Part shown: piece by piece, positions 1-6,871 of the stretch
Layout of the letters: the number at the start of each line of letters is the position of its first letter
Position numbering within the stretch: the stretch's first letter is position 1
Source: Methanobacteriota archaeon
Lineage (GTDB): Archaea; Methanobacteriota; Methanobacteria; Methanobacteriales; Methanobacteriaceae
Direction of reading: 5' to 3'
Assembly (NCBI GenBank): GCA_023436175.1
Contig: JAEZKE010000001.1
Coordinates: 1 to 15,044, forward strand
DNA: 15,044 nucleotides
The notes under the pieces: generated by a model
What the model was told of the DNA's origin: nothing
The model's input: only the letters and a program-made list of their open reading frames with translations
The model's database searches: none
Position numbers and translations under genes: made by a program

Positions 1-172
1 ATTTTTCAGTTATCTCAGTTATATAATTTTGTTTTTCTGAGGATATACTTTTTGAAAATTTCACTTTTATTACTTCGTGAGCTTTAAGCTGTCTTTTTAT
101 TTCATCTATAACATTTTCATTTATTCCAGATTTTCCAATATTTAATGTGAATGTTGAAAGTGATCTATTCAT
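1..172 (-). CDS. yhbY: YhbY/CRS1-type RNA-binding protein, partial (C-terminus outside window)
   Basis: Reading the minus strand from an ATG at 172-170 gives an open frame of 57 codons that runs off the window edge. It begins MNRSLSTFTLNIGKSGIN and continues with IDEIKRQLKAHEVIKVKFSKS. This matches the start of the CRS1/YhbY (CRM) RNA-binding fold: an early 'lxiGKsGin' strand-turn, then a helix and the 'L..hEliKvk' segment. Family members are about 80-100 residues and bind structured RNA, often pre-ribosomal. The start overlaps the end of rnp4 by 8 bases, and an AAGGA Shine-Dalgarno-like sequence precedes it with spacing that suits translation. Coupled translation with rnp4 is therefore likely, and the pairing suggests a role in RNA or ribosome maturation. 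The family is fairly certain from the visible half; the precise RNA target is unknown. Confidence 0.8.
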   Translation of the reverse strand, partial: MNRSLSTFTLNIGKSGINENVIDEIKRQLKAHEVIKVKFSKSISSEKQNYITEITEK

Positions 173-536
173 TAATTCCTTCTTTGATAATGTGGGACTC
201 AACTCTTCTCCTCCTTTTATCTTTCTGCTCTCTTATATATGGAAGGGTTACTAAATTTCCACATTCAAGGCATTTTATGGCAACACATGAATTTTTCAAC
301 CGGATTTGGCAATTATTTCCGGGTTTCAGGAATTTATAACAGTTTTTACAGAATCTTCTCTTCCAGATTCTTGGCATTCTTATATTATATTTTGTTGCAA
401 TGTTTCTTGCCATTTCTACGTAGCGATCTGACCTTTCGGGATGTATATTAAATGATTCTTCTGCAAGTTTAAATAGGATATCTATTCTCTCTTCTGCGAT
501 TTTTAACATCCATTTTGGTCTTCTTCCCCTTCTCAA
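165..536 (-). CDS. rnp4: Ribonuclease P protein component 4 (Rpp21/Rpr2 family)
   Basis: A 123-residue protein, usual length for archaeal Rnp4, which binds the RNase P RNA with Rpp29 and helps 5' maturation of pre-tRNA. Visible features are a basic start (MRRGRRPKWM), an N-terminal helical region (about 10-50) containing the family-typical HPERSDRYVEMARNIATKYN stretch, and a zinc ribbon with C63-x2-C66 and C89-x2-C92, followed by the basic tail KDKRRRR. The start is a TTG codon (536-534). I keep it rather than Met10 because the RRGRRPKW segment is conserved in the family as I know it, and because GAGG lies 7 nt upstream. The stop codon lies inside the start region of the downstream yhbY, so the two genes are probably cotranscribed. 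High confidence in family, slightly lower in the exact start. Confidence 0.92.
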   Translation of the reverse strand: MRRGRRPKWMLKIAEERIDILFKLAEESFNIHPERSDRYVEMARNIATKYNIRMPRIWKRRFCKNCYKFLKPGNNCQIRLKNSCVAIKCLECGNLVTLPYIREQKDKRRRRVESHIIKEGINE

Positions 537-880
537 AGTCTGGCCTCTAATGAGTCATTAGTAATAAATATAGAAATGGATCTTAAGCTCTTGTGTAGGG
601 GTTGAACTGCTGAATCAATAATTAACATAGTGAATTTATAATTGAATCCGCATTATCCGTAGTCCTCAATACAACATATAATCTACTTAAGAATAATATT
701 ATAATTTATCTAATATTCTATTTAAAAAGCTTTTCCATCCTAACTTACAAAAATTTTCAAACTTAAATGAAATTTGCAAAAAAGTGAATCAAAATTTAGA
801 ATATCAAAAGATGGACCATTAATTAAAATCATAGAATTGAAATTAATTATTTGATACTCAAATTTTCAATCAATTGAAAA
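537..880. other. Gene-free AT-rich interval between rnp4 promoter and the AK6 gene end
   Basis: No coding frame with a recognisable product and no tRNA-like cloverleaf on either strand. The left end holds the rnp4 promoter region: on the minus strand a TATA-like CTATATTTATT (rc of 563-573) and a 15-bp dyad at 547-561. The right end holds an inverted repeat just after the AK6 stop. The middle (about 575-850) is AT-rich, and I see nothing definable in it. Confidence 0.5.
547..561. promoter_or_regulatory. 15-bp dyad overlapping the rnp4 ribosome-binding site
   Basis: The sequence CTAATGA-G-TCATTAG is a perfect dyad with a single central base. On the minus strand its edge overlaps the GAGG that precedes the TTG start of rnp4, and it lies just downstream of a TATA-like element. 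It could be an operator between TATA and transcription start, or a short RNA hairpin next to the ribosome-binding site. No regulator is identified; the symmetry is seen, the role is inferred. Confidence 0.35.
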
Positions 881-882
881 TT
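861..882. terminator. Inverted repeat at the 3' end of the AK6 gene
   Basis: Positions 861-870 (AATTTTCAAT) and 873-882 (ATTGAAAATT) are perfect reverse complements separated by CA. The right arm overlaps the TAA stop of the minus-strand AK6 gene. The location suits a transcription-end structure for the DRG-thi4-AK6 operon, but there is no long T-run behind it on the minus strand, so the terminator role is only tentative. Its AATTGAAAATT segment also occurs in the palindromes at 11743-11770 and 14617-14637. Confidence 0.35.
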
Positions 883-1420
883 ATATTAAATAGTCCAAAA
901 AATCCACATTCCCTACAGGAAACCTTTTACTGCCGTTTATCACGTCAACTATTAAATCAACAACCTGTTCTGGCGAAATATCACTTGTATCTATTTCATT
1001 AACTTTATTGCCATGGATTTCAAACGCTTCATATGAACATATATCAATAGCTTCAGCCTCTATATTTTCACGGACTTTAGCTGCTTTCCATCCTTTAGTT
1101 TTCATGCGATCACGCAAAACATCAGGATTTGCTCTTAAGACAATTACCAACTCTGAATTTTCAAAAAGATGGGAAAGATGTCCTTCAACAATTACATGTT
1201 TACCCTGATCATCAATCTCGTCAATTATCTCATTCATCTCATTGAAAAGAGCGTCCATGTCTACTATTTTGTATCCCCTCTCTTCATCAATTCCAGTGTA
1301 AATATGTTTTTCATCAACGAGTTCATTGATATTTATAAGACATGCATCTATTTTTTCTACAAGTATCGATGATACCGTAGTTTTTCCAACACCAGGTGTT
1401 CCTGTAATGAGGATTATCAT
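881..1420 (-). CDS. AK6/Fap7-type adenylate kinase-like NTPase
   Basis: A 179-residue P-loop kinase, the usual size for the archaeal AK6/Fap7 family, which has adenylate kinase/ATPase activity. Eukaryotic Fap7 acts with uS11 in late 40S maturation. Visible features are the Walker A GTPGVGKT at residues 7-14, the family NMP-binding segment around INELVDEKHIYTG, the VIVEGHLSHL motif at about 76-85, a lid-like stretch NPDVLRDRMKTKGW (98-111) and the C-terminal signature FPVGNVDFLDYL. The ATG is 11 nt after the thi4 stop, with an A-rich spacer and no clear Shine-Dalgarno, so translation may depend on the upstream gene. It is the last gene of a DRG-thi4-AK6 run. A ribosome-assembly role is inferred from the family; the substrate is not evident from sequence. 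Confidence 0.88.
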   Translation of the reverse strand: MIILITGTPGVGKTTVSSILVEKIDACLININELVDEKHIYTGIDEERGYKIVDMDALFNEMNEIIDEIDDQGKHVIVEGHLSHLFENSELVIVLRANPDVLRDRMKTKGWKAAKVRENIEAEAIDICSYEAFEIHGNKVNEIDTSDISPEQVVDLIVDVINGSKRFPVGNVDFLDYLI

Positions 1421-1431
1421 TTTTTTTTCGC

Positions 1432-2211
1432 TTATTTTAATTTTTCAATTAATATTTGAGCTATCCTTTCTCCTGAAAGGAGCATTCCGCCAAATATTGG
1501 GCCCATCCTTGGAGATCCATAGACTGCATTTGCCGCCATTCCTGTGACATACAAGCCAGGATATACTTCTTTGGTGTTATCCATAAGCGCTTTTTCTCCA
1601 ACTTCTGCCCACATTGGTTTTTCACCTATGATAGTGCCTGTTTCAGTATTGAGTTTTGGCCCTACTTTTCTTTCCACGACTTTTACAACTTCACAATCGT
1701 GTCCAGTGGCGTCGATTACTGCTTTAGTTCTTATGGTAAGAGGGTCAACATGTAATCTTCCCATTTCAACTGCACTCCAATTCAAGACAAGACCAGCAAC
1801 GTCCTTACTTTCTTTCATCATTACATCTTCAATGCTTATTAAATTAAAGATTTTAAGACCTGCTTGTGTTGCTTTAGAACACAGTGTTGACACACATTCC
1901 ACTGAATCAGCAACATAATAATCATCTTCATACTTTTGGGAGCCGATGCCAAATTCATCCAGAATTCTTTTACTTTCTTCCTGGACAACTATCTTATTGA
2001 ACATCATTCCTCCGCCCCACATTCCGCCGCCGATGCTTAATTTTCTCTCAAATAATGCGACTTTAAGGCCTGCTTTTGCAAGGTAATATCCGGCTACAAG
2101 TCCTGATGGGCCTCCACCACCTATTGCAACGTCAATATCTGTGTAATCTATGAAATCTTCCATGAAACTTTCAATTATCGCTCTGGATATTTTTATGTCA
2201 TCTAATTCCAT
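1432..2211 (-). CDS. thi4: Thiamine thiazole synthase, archaeal Thi4 type
   Basis: A 259-residue flavoprotein-fold enzyme that makes the thiazole precursor of thiamine from NAD and glycine. Visible features are the dinucleotide-binding GGGGPSG at 31-37, the acidic end of the second strand (LFERK, E55), the glycine-rich GGGMWGGGMM at 61-70, and the C-terminal GMAANAVYGSPRMGPIFGGML stretch that marks the family. In yeast Thi4 a cysteine donates its sulfur once. Here the corresponding site reads GRLHVDP with His154, as in characterised methanogen enzymes that use free sulfide and iron catalytically. The ATG is preceded by GGTGA about 8 nt upstream. It lies 34 nt after the DRG gene and 11 nt before the AK6 gene, so one transcript is likely. 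No thiamine riboswitch is visible nearby. Confidence 0.93.
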   Translation of the reverse strand: MELDDIKISRAIIESFMEDFIDYTDIDVAIGGGGPSGLVAGYYLAKAGLKVALFERKLSIGGGMWGGGMMFNKIVVQEESKRILDEFGIGSQKYEDDYYVADSVECVSTLCSKATQAGLKIFNLISIEDVMMKESKDVAGLVLNWSAVEMGRLHVDPLTIRTKAVIDATGHDCEVVKVVERKVGPKLNTETGTIIGEKPMWAEVGEKALMDNTKEVYPGLYVTGMAANAVYGSPRMGPIFGGMLLSGERIAQILIEKLK

Positions 2212-2245
2212 TTTTTTTCACCACTGTTATCTAATTATTTGAGCT

Positions 2246-3343
2246 TTATTTCTTTTTAACAATTATCCTTAAAACGTCACCATCATTCAGCACATGATCC
2301 AGTCCAACTTTTTGACCTTCAAATTTTACTGATGACCCCCAGACTTTTGCATGCCTGAAATTCCTGACAAATTCACGATGAAGTTTACTTGCCACATCTT
2401 TCACTGTAGAACCTTTTCTTACAATAAGTGGTTCTTCATAATCTGCTTTTCTGCCTTGAGGTTTTAAATAAATACGGATAAGAGCTAACTTATTAAAAAT
2501 TTCTCTTTTAAGTTCTTCAACATTAATTTGCTTGTTTGCAGATATAAATATTGCATCCGGCATCTGCGACTTAACTTCATTAAAATAATCTTCATCAATT
2601 AAATCTATCTTATTTACAACTTCTAACATTGGGATATAACGGCAGCTTACATCCATACTATCGATAAACTGGTCTACAGTTACATCATCTCTTATAAGGA
2701 CATCCGCACTGTGAATTCCATACTCGTTTAATATCGACCTGATGATTTTTTCATCTATGTGTGTAAGTTTTACAGTAGAAGAAACTACGAGCCCTCCCAT
2801 TTTTTTTGGTTTTACAGTGACATCCGATCGGGTTTCATTAGGCCTTATCCCTATATTTCTAAGTTCATCGGATATAACAGCTATATGCTGAGGGTTAAAA
2901 ACATCGAGTATTATAAGTATCAGATCAGCGTTTCTTGCAACTGAAAGGATTTCCCTTCCACGCCCTTTTCCTTTAGAAGCACCTGTTATTATTCCAGGAA
3001 TATCAAATATCTGAATTTTAGCGCCTTCATACTCCATAACACCTGGAACTATCTCTAATGTTGTAAATTCATATGCTCCAATTTTAGATTCCGCATTTGT
3101 AATATCGTTTAAAAGGGTTGATTTTCCAACCGATGGAAATCCTACCAGTACCACTGTCGCATCCCCACTTTTTTTCACATGGAAACCTGACCCTTTGGTT
3201 CCTTTACTACTTCTCTTTATAGACTCCTCCTTAAGCTGAGATAATTTAGCTTTAAGCTTACCTATATGATGTGAAGTCGCCTTATTATACGGCGTTTTCT
3301 TAATTTCATCCTCAATCTGTTTAATTCTATCTTCAAGAGCCAT
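2246..3343 (-). CDS. drg: DRG-family (developmentally regulated GTP-binding) GTPase with TGS domain
   Basis: A 365-residue OBG/DRG GTPase. Using Met at 3343: an N-terminal helical segment (LEDRIKQIEDEIKKTPYNKATSHHIGKLKAKL, about 3-37), then G1 GFPSVGKS (68-75), the switch I threonines (94-95), G3 DIPG (114-117), G4 NKID (244-247), G5 SAN (268-270) and a C-terminal TGS domain (about 286-365). Eukaryotic DRG proteins associate with translating ribosomes, and a translation-linked role is inferred here. The open frame can begin at a GTG (3352), but I chose the ATG at 3343: the protein then starts MALEDRI as the family normally does, and the GTGAG upstream can act as its ribosome-binding site. A TATA-like CTTTTATAG (minus strand, about 3392-3400) fits a leader of roughly 28 nt. 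It heads the DRG-thi4-AK6 run. Confidence 0.93.
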   Translation of the reverse strand: MALEDRIKQIEDEIKKTPYNKATSHHIGKLKAKLSQLKEESIKRSSKGTKGSGFHVKKSGDATVVLVGFPSVGKSTLLNDITNAESKIGAYEFTTLEIVPGVMEYEGAKIQIFDIPGIITGASKGKGRGREILSVARNADLILIILDVFNPQHIAVISDELRNIGIRPNETRSDVTVKPKKMGGLVVSSTVKLTHIDEKIIRSILNEYGIHSADVLIRDDVTVDQFIDSMDVSCRYIPMLEVVNKIDLIDEDYFNEVKSQMPDAIFISANKQINVEELKREIFNKLALIRIYLKPQGRKADYEEPLIVRKGSTVKDVASKLHREFVRNFRHAKVWGSSVKFEGQKVGLDHVLNDGDVLRIIVKKK

Positions 3344-3757
3344 AATTCTCACATAAAATTAGTTCAAGTTATAAAAATCATTATATCTTAACTATAAAAG
3401 ATTAAATTTCAAGTACATAAAATTCCATTTCAAATTTAAGCATATAACACTGTAAATATGACCTATAACATTTCCTTTAAAATTACAGTTTATTAAACGT
3501 CAATCATTGAATAGAATTACTATTAATAATTACTATTAGCGTTTTCATTCTTAAAAATGTTTTTAGTCATTCCATTTAAAATTACAGTTCCTTAAACATC
3601 ATTTAATTAAATATAGTTACTATTAGCTTTTTCACCCTTAAAAATGTTTTTAGTTTCAGACTATAACTATCATCATAGAAAGTAATAATAGTTAGTTAAA
3701 ACTTAATATCAACTGCCATTGGATAACACATTTTTTTGTATGAACTAGTCGGGTGAT
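3344..3757. other. Gene-free interval with divergent promoters and a tandem duplication
   Basis: This interval separates the divergent DRG and CBS genes. On its left are TATA-like elements for the minus-strand DRG gene. Its centre is an imperfect tandem duplication (3469-3654). The nonamer TTACTATTA occurs three times (3517-3525, 3530-3538, 3617-3625). No coding frame of recognisable type is present on either strand. Confidence 0.5.
3469..3654. repeat. Imperfect tandem duplication, two abutting units of about 99 and 87 bases
   Basis: Unit 1 (3469-3567) and unit 2 (3568-3654) follow each other directly. They share the block TTTAAAATTACAGTT (3476-3490 and 3575-3589), a TTACTATTAGC block (to 3540 and to 3627), and the 18-nt end block CTTAAAAATGTTTTTAGT (3550-3567 and 3637-3654). 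The length difference comes mainly from a 13-nt-phase internal repeat of TTACTATTA in unit 1. The units have diverged, so the duplication is not recent. The function is unknown; it could be a regulatory array for the CBS gene or degenerate intergenic sequence. Confidence 0.7.
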
Positions 3758-4141
3758 ATGATGGATGTTAAAGAAATCATGGTAGAAGGAGTAGAAACCA
3801 TAGATGAGAATGAAAATTTAGAGATTGCTTTAAAAAAATCTACAGAAGAAGGCGAAGGAGGAAGCCTTATAGTGGAAAATAATGGAGAAGTAGTGGGAAT
3901 AATTACAACATGGGATGTTTTAGAAGAAATAGGTAATGATCGTAATTTAAAGGACATTAAAGTCCATGATGCAATGGAAACCCACCTTGTAACAATTCAT
4001 ACCGATGATACTGTAGAACATGCTGCAAAAGAAATGGTCGATCATGGCATATGGAGATTACCAGTAGAAGAAGCAGGCCAAATTGTAGGAATAGTCAGCG
4101 CAACAGATATTCTTGTAGATAGAATACGGAATATAATGTAG
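3758..4141 (+). CDS. Two-CBS-domain protein, function unknown
   Basis: A protein of 127 residues made almost entirely of a Bateman module: CBS 1 at about 5-60 (VKEIMVEGVETIDENENLE ... VVGIITTWDVLEEI) and CBS 2 at about 69-125 (VHDAMETHLVTIHTDDTVEHAA ... IVGIVSATDILVDRI). Such stand-alone pairs usually bind adenine nucleotides or S-adenosyl compounds and act as sensors. Neither the ligand nor the partner can be read from the sequence. Two ATG codons are adjacent (3758 and 3761). The upstream GGGTGAT is very close, so the second ATG, starting MDVKEIM, has the better spacing. It stands alone between the divergent DRG operon and the convergent aglB. The upstream tandem duplication may carry its control region. 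Confidence 0.85.
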   Translation: MMDVKEIMVEGVETIDENENLEIALKKSTEEGEGGSLIVENNGEVVGIITTWDVLEEIGNDRNLKDIKVHDAMETHLVTIHTDDTVEHAAKEMVDHGIWRLPVEEAGQIVGIVSATDILVDRIRNIM

Positions 4142-4215
4142 ATTATAAAATAACTATCGCAGTGCAATAAAGATAATTTAACTTTCTCATCATACATTTA
4201 TAAAAAAAGAATTAG

Positions 4216-4235
4216 TAGATTCCAAGTGGAATCTA
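4216..4235. terminator. Bidirectional terminator between the CBS gene and aglB
   Basis: TAGATTCCA (4216-4224) and TGGAATCTA (4227-4235) form a perfect inverted repeat. The plus strand continues T-rich (ACTTTATTTTAATTT), and the minus strand continues with TTCTTTTTTTA. It sits between two converging genes, so it can end transcription from both sides. Confidence 0.7.
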
Positions 4236-4243
4236 ACTTTATT

Positions 4244-6616
4244 TTAATTTACATTCCATACAGCATATCCCCCTACAGAATGTGCAAACTTGAATCTGCT
4301 TAATCCCGCGCCATTTTCAAAGTACAACCTTGTAAACATGGAATCTTCAAGCTGTTTGCTCATGACCACAGCTAAATAGCTATTATTATCTATCATTAAG
4401 AGTATACTTATTGGACTCTGATTGGAAACTATCTGATTCATCACTATTTGATTGTTTTTAATTACAATTAGTTTATGAGGTTCTATTATTTGAGTTAGAT
4501 TATTCTGGCTGTATGCAAGCCCTGCAGTTACTTGAGTTCCATTTATCTGTGCAACAGCGCCATTTTGGGCCTGAATTATCATTGTACCATTAACCTGGCT
4601 AGCTGATGCCTGTTGTGCAGAATACCCATAAGCCTGTCCAGTACCTTCCTGGAAATTCCAGTTTCCAAATTCAGACCACACACTTGCTTTACCAATCATA
4701 TCTGCACTTAATATAAGCTGATGTGGAACAGAATTAGCTGAGTGTGTGTATTTTAACACATTTTGAGCCTGATCAGGAGTTAAATCATACTCTTTTATTA
4801 GTATAGTTTGGGCAGCTTGTTTATCAACTGGTAATATTCTGTTTAGTATTTCTGCACTTTTACCTGTATCACCTGTATAATTTTCAAGGATTGAGATACC
4901 CTGATCGCCGCTTGATGTCAGCATCTTTAATATTCCGGCAGATAGGCTTTCATTATTTGTAGCCAAAGCCCTTCCAACCCAATATGCACGCGGCGTGTTT
5001 TGAGAGCCGCCATCAAACGTTACAGGCCGATCTCCCATTACAGTGAAAAAATGACCATAATCCCACCAGGAAGTTAAAACCGTATTTGGAGAAGTGTTAT
5101 TTTTAATCCATGTTAATAATTCATACATTGAGTCATCTGCAGTTGGAACTGCCTGAGTATTTGAAAATGTATACGCTGCAGCTACTGGAGAATATGCTAC
5201 AACTGCAATTACAAACAAAATTGCAAGTGTAGAATATCTGACATCTTTTATGTATTTTTTGAAGTAAGGTACAAGTAAACCTATTAAAATTCCGGCACCT
5301 ATTGCTATTGGAACCGAAAAGTTTTCAATAAATCTTTGACCTTTTGTTACAAGATAACCTAACCCCAAAAGCCATATTGAAAGTATAATCACGTATAAAA
5401 GATAATTTTTTTTATTTTCCATTACATGGGGATCCATTACAGTATCTCTTTTTTCCCCAACAACTTTTGCTCTTTTCTTAGGATTTCTTCTGGGCTTACT
5501 TTTCCTTTCTGGTGCCTTTACTTCTTTTGTATTGCTATTTACTAATTTCCATAAAAGGAAAGGAATGATCATGATACCCAATAGAAATGGTAAAACTCCA
5601 CCTACTTTATCTACAACAAAATCAAATGTTGGCTTATGCATCTCTCCAACTGATAGATATACATTAGGATAAGAAGTACCTTGAACTGAACTCTGTAATT
5701 GAGTAGCTTGAGAAATACTGGAGACAATTCCTGTAAATTCAGAAAATCCTCCAATAATACCTACTAAAAGAAAACCCGCAACTGCAAATATAATTAGTGA
5801 AAAGAGAGCTGGTTGATCTAAAAACCATTTAAATTTATCAGGATATTCCTTAAACGGTTTAATGGTTTCCATTTTAAAGATATAATTTGAAATTAAAAGG
5901 TATATGATTCCTGCACCTATTACAAGGAAAAACATATACCACCATTCCTGCCATGCCAGTGAGTAAACAAGGACTGAAAAGGCAGAGGATGTTATATAAA
6001 TTAATCTTGTCCTGACATTCTTCGCAAGTACACCTACGATAAAGAATCCTACAATCAATATTGGTAAGATCATGCTGAACATGTCAGTGTCAAAAAACCC
6101 TGCAAATGTGTGAGAAAAATACCATGGTGCTAAACCAGCTAAAATGCCGGCCATTATTCCTCCATAATCGTTTGTAATCCTTCTTACAAAAAGATATGCC
6201 GGAATTACTGCAAGAGAAGCTATAAATGGAGCTAACCAGATTGCAACTTCATTTAATGGCACATTTGCAAATGAATTCATAAGCTTATAAGTAAATGCCG
6301 TAATATAAACGATGAGTGGCGGATACTCCGCAGATCTACCGGAAGGATAATATGAATGCAAGTCCCATGGAGCCCCATTTTGTATGGTATCTCCCAAATA
6401 TCCGTGGTCAAGATAGTCCTGGGTCATCCGGTAATTGTAATAGGAGTCCATTTCACTGAAGTACGGAAGCCCATTTGCATCTTCAAAATAGGATTTATAA
6501 TCATGGGGGACTCCAGATATAGACATTGCATCCATTCTAAGTAGAAATACCAGTGAAAATAACAAAATTATGATTATTAATGGTTTAAATTTAAACAAAT
6601 TTTCTTTTGCATTCAT
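4244..6616 (-). CDS. aglB: Dolichyl-phosphooligosaccharide-protein glycotransferase (STT3/AglB)
   Basis: A 790-residue membrane enzyme that transfers a lipid-linked glycan to Asn in N-x-S/T sequons on the outer face of the membrane. After a short N-terminus comes TM1 (about 11-27) and a first external loop with the catalytic SEMD (D57). Further TMs follow, with FFDTDMF (D176, D178), the flexible-loop SVGE (322-325) and a final TM set to about residue 480. The soluble C-terminal domain carries WWDYG (517-521), the sequon-recognition motif, and a DMIGK motif at 639-643. All key motifs are present. Residues 363-392 form a very basic loop between two TMs. The ATG has GAGGATT upstream with good spacing, and a TATA-like TTTTTAAATACC lies about 60 nt before the ATG. 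It is downstream of topA on the same strand, separated by an interval with its own promoter. Confidence 0.95.
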   Translation of the reverse strand: MNAKENLFKFKPLIIIILLFSLVFLLRMDAMSISGVPHDYKSYFEDANGLPYFSEMDSYYNYRMTQDYLDHGYLGDTIQNGAPWDLHSYYPSGRSAEYPPLIVYITAFTYKLMNSFANVPLNEVAIWLAPFIASLAVIPAYLFVRRITNDYGGIMAGILAGLAPWYFSHTFAGFFDTDMFSMILPILIVGFFIVGVLAKNVRTRLIYITSSAFSVLVYSLAWQEWWYMFFLVIGAGIIYLLISNYIFKMETIKPFKEYPDKFKWFLDQPALFSLIIFAVAGFLLVGIIGGFSEFTGIVSSISQATQLQSSVQGTSYPNVYLSVGEMHKPTFDFVVDKVGGVLPFLLGIMIIPFLLWKLVNSNTKEVKAPERKSKPRRNPKKRAKVVGEKRDTVMDPHVMENKKNYLLYVIILSIWLLGLGYLVTKGQRFIENFSVPIAIGAGILIGLLVPYFKKYIKDVRYSTLAILFVIAVVAYSPVAAAYTFSNTQAVPTADDSMYELLTWIKNNTSPNTVLTSWWDYGHFFTVMGDRPVTFDGGSQNTPRAYWVGRALATNNESLSAGILKMLTSSGDQGISILENYTGDTGKSAEILNRILPVDKQAAQTILIKEYDLTPDQAQNVLKYTHSANSVPHQLILSADMIGKASVWSEFGNWNFQEGTGQAYGYSAQQASASQVNGTMIIQAQNGAVAQINGTQVTAGLAYSQNNLTQIIEPHKLIVIKNNQIVMNQIVSNQSPISILLMIDNNSYLAVVMSKQLEDSMFTRLYFENGAGLSRFKFAHSVGGYAVWNVN

Positions 6617-6674
6617 GTAGAATCCTCTAATTACTATTTTATGAGTAAATTATATTATACTCAGTTTAGTTAGA

Positions 6675-6687
6675 GGTATTTAAAAAG
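6675..6687 (-). promoter_or_regulatory. Putative aglB promoter (TATA box)
   Basis: On the minus strand this reads CTTTTTAAATACC, a good match to the archaeal TATA element. The centre is about 65 nt before the aglB ATG, which would give a leader of roughly 38 nt that includes the GAGGATT ribosome-binding site. The remainder of the 255-nt interval between topA and aglB is AT-rich, without other recognised features. Confidence 0.5.
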
Positions 6688-6871
6688 GTATAGATAATCC
6701 GATTATTGTACTTAATTTTCGATTTTAAAACATTTTAATGTTTATAAAATCAGTACAGCATTTAATTAGTAAGATACCGTAAAATAAGTTATTAAAAATA
6801 TTTTAAAAAGAATAAATAACTGTGGAAGCCCATACTTTTAAATTCAACAGATAAAATTAGAAAAAAATAAA

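Noticed and set aside
590..665. GGGGTTGAACTGC on the plus strand resembles part of a tRNA T-arm.
   Set aside because: No acceptor stem, anticodon arm or D-arm can be built on either strand.
1544..1918. Plus-strand open frame of 124 codons opposite thi4.
   Set aside because: It is a shadow of the well-supported Thi4 frame: no ribosome-binding site and no protein-like motif.
2212..2245. A thiamine (TPP) riboswitch upstream of thi4.
   Set aside because: The gap to the DRG gene is only 34 nt and no THI-box sequence is visible there or in front of the DRG gene.
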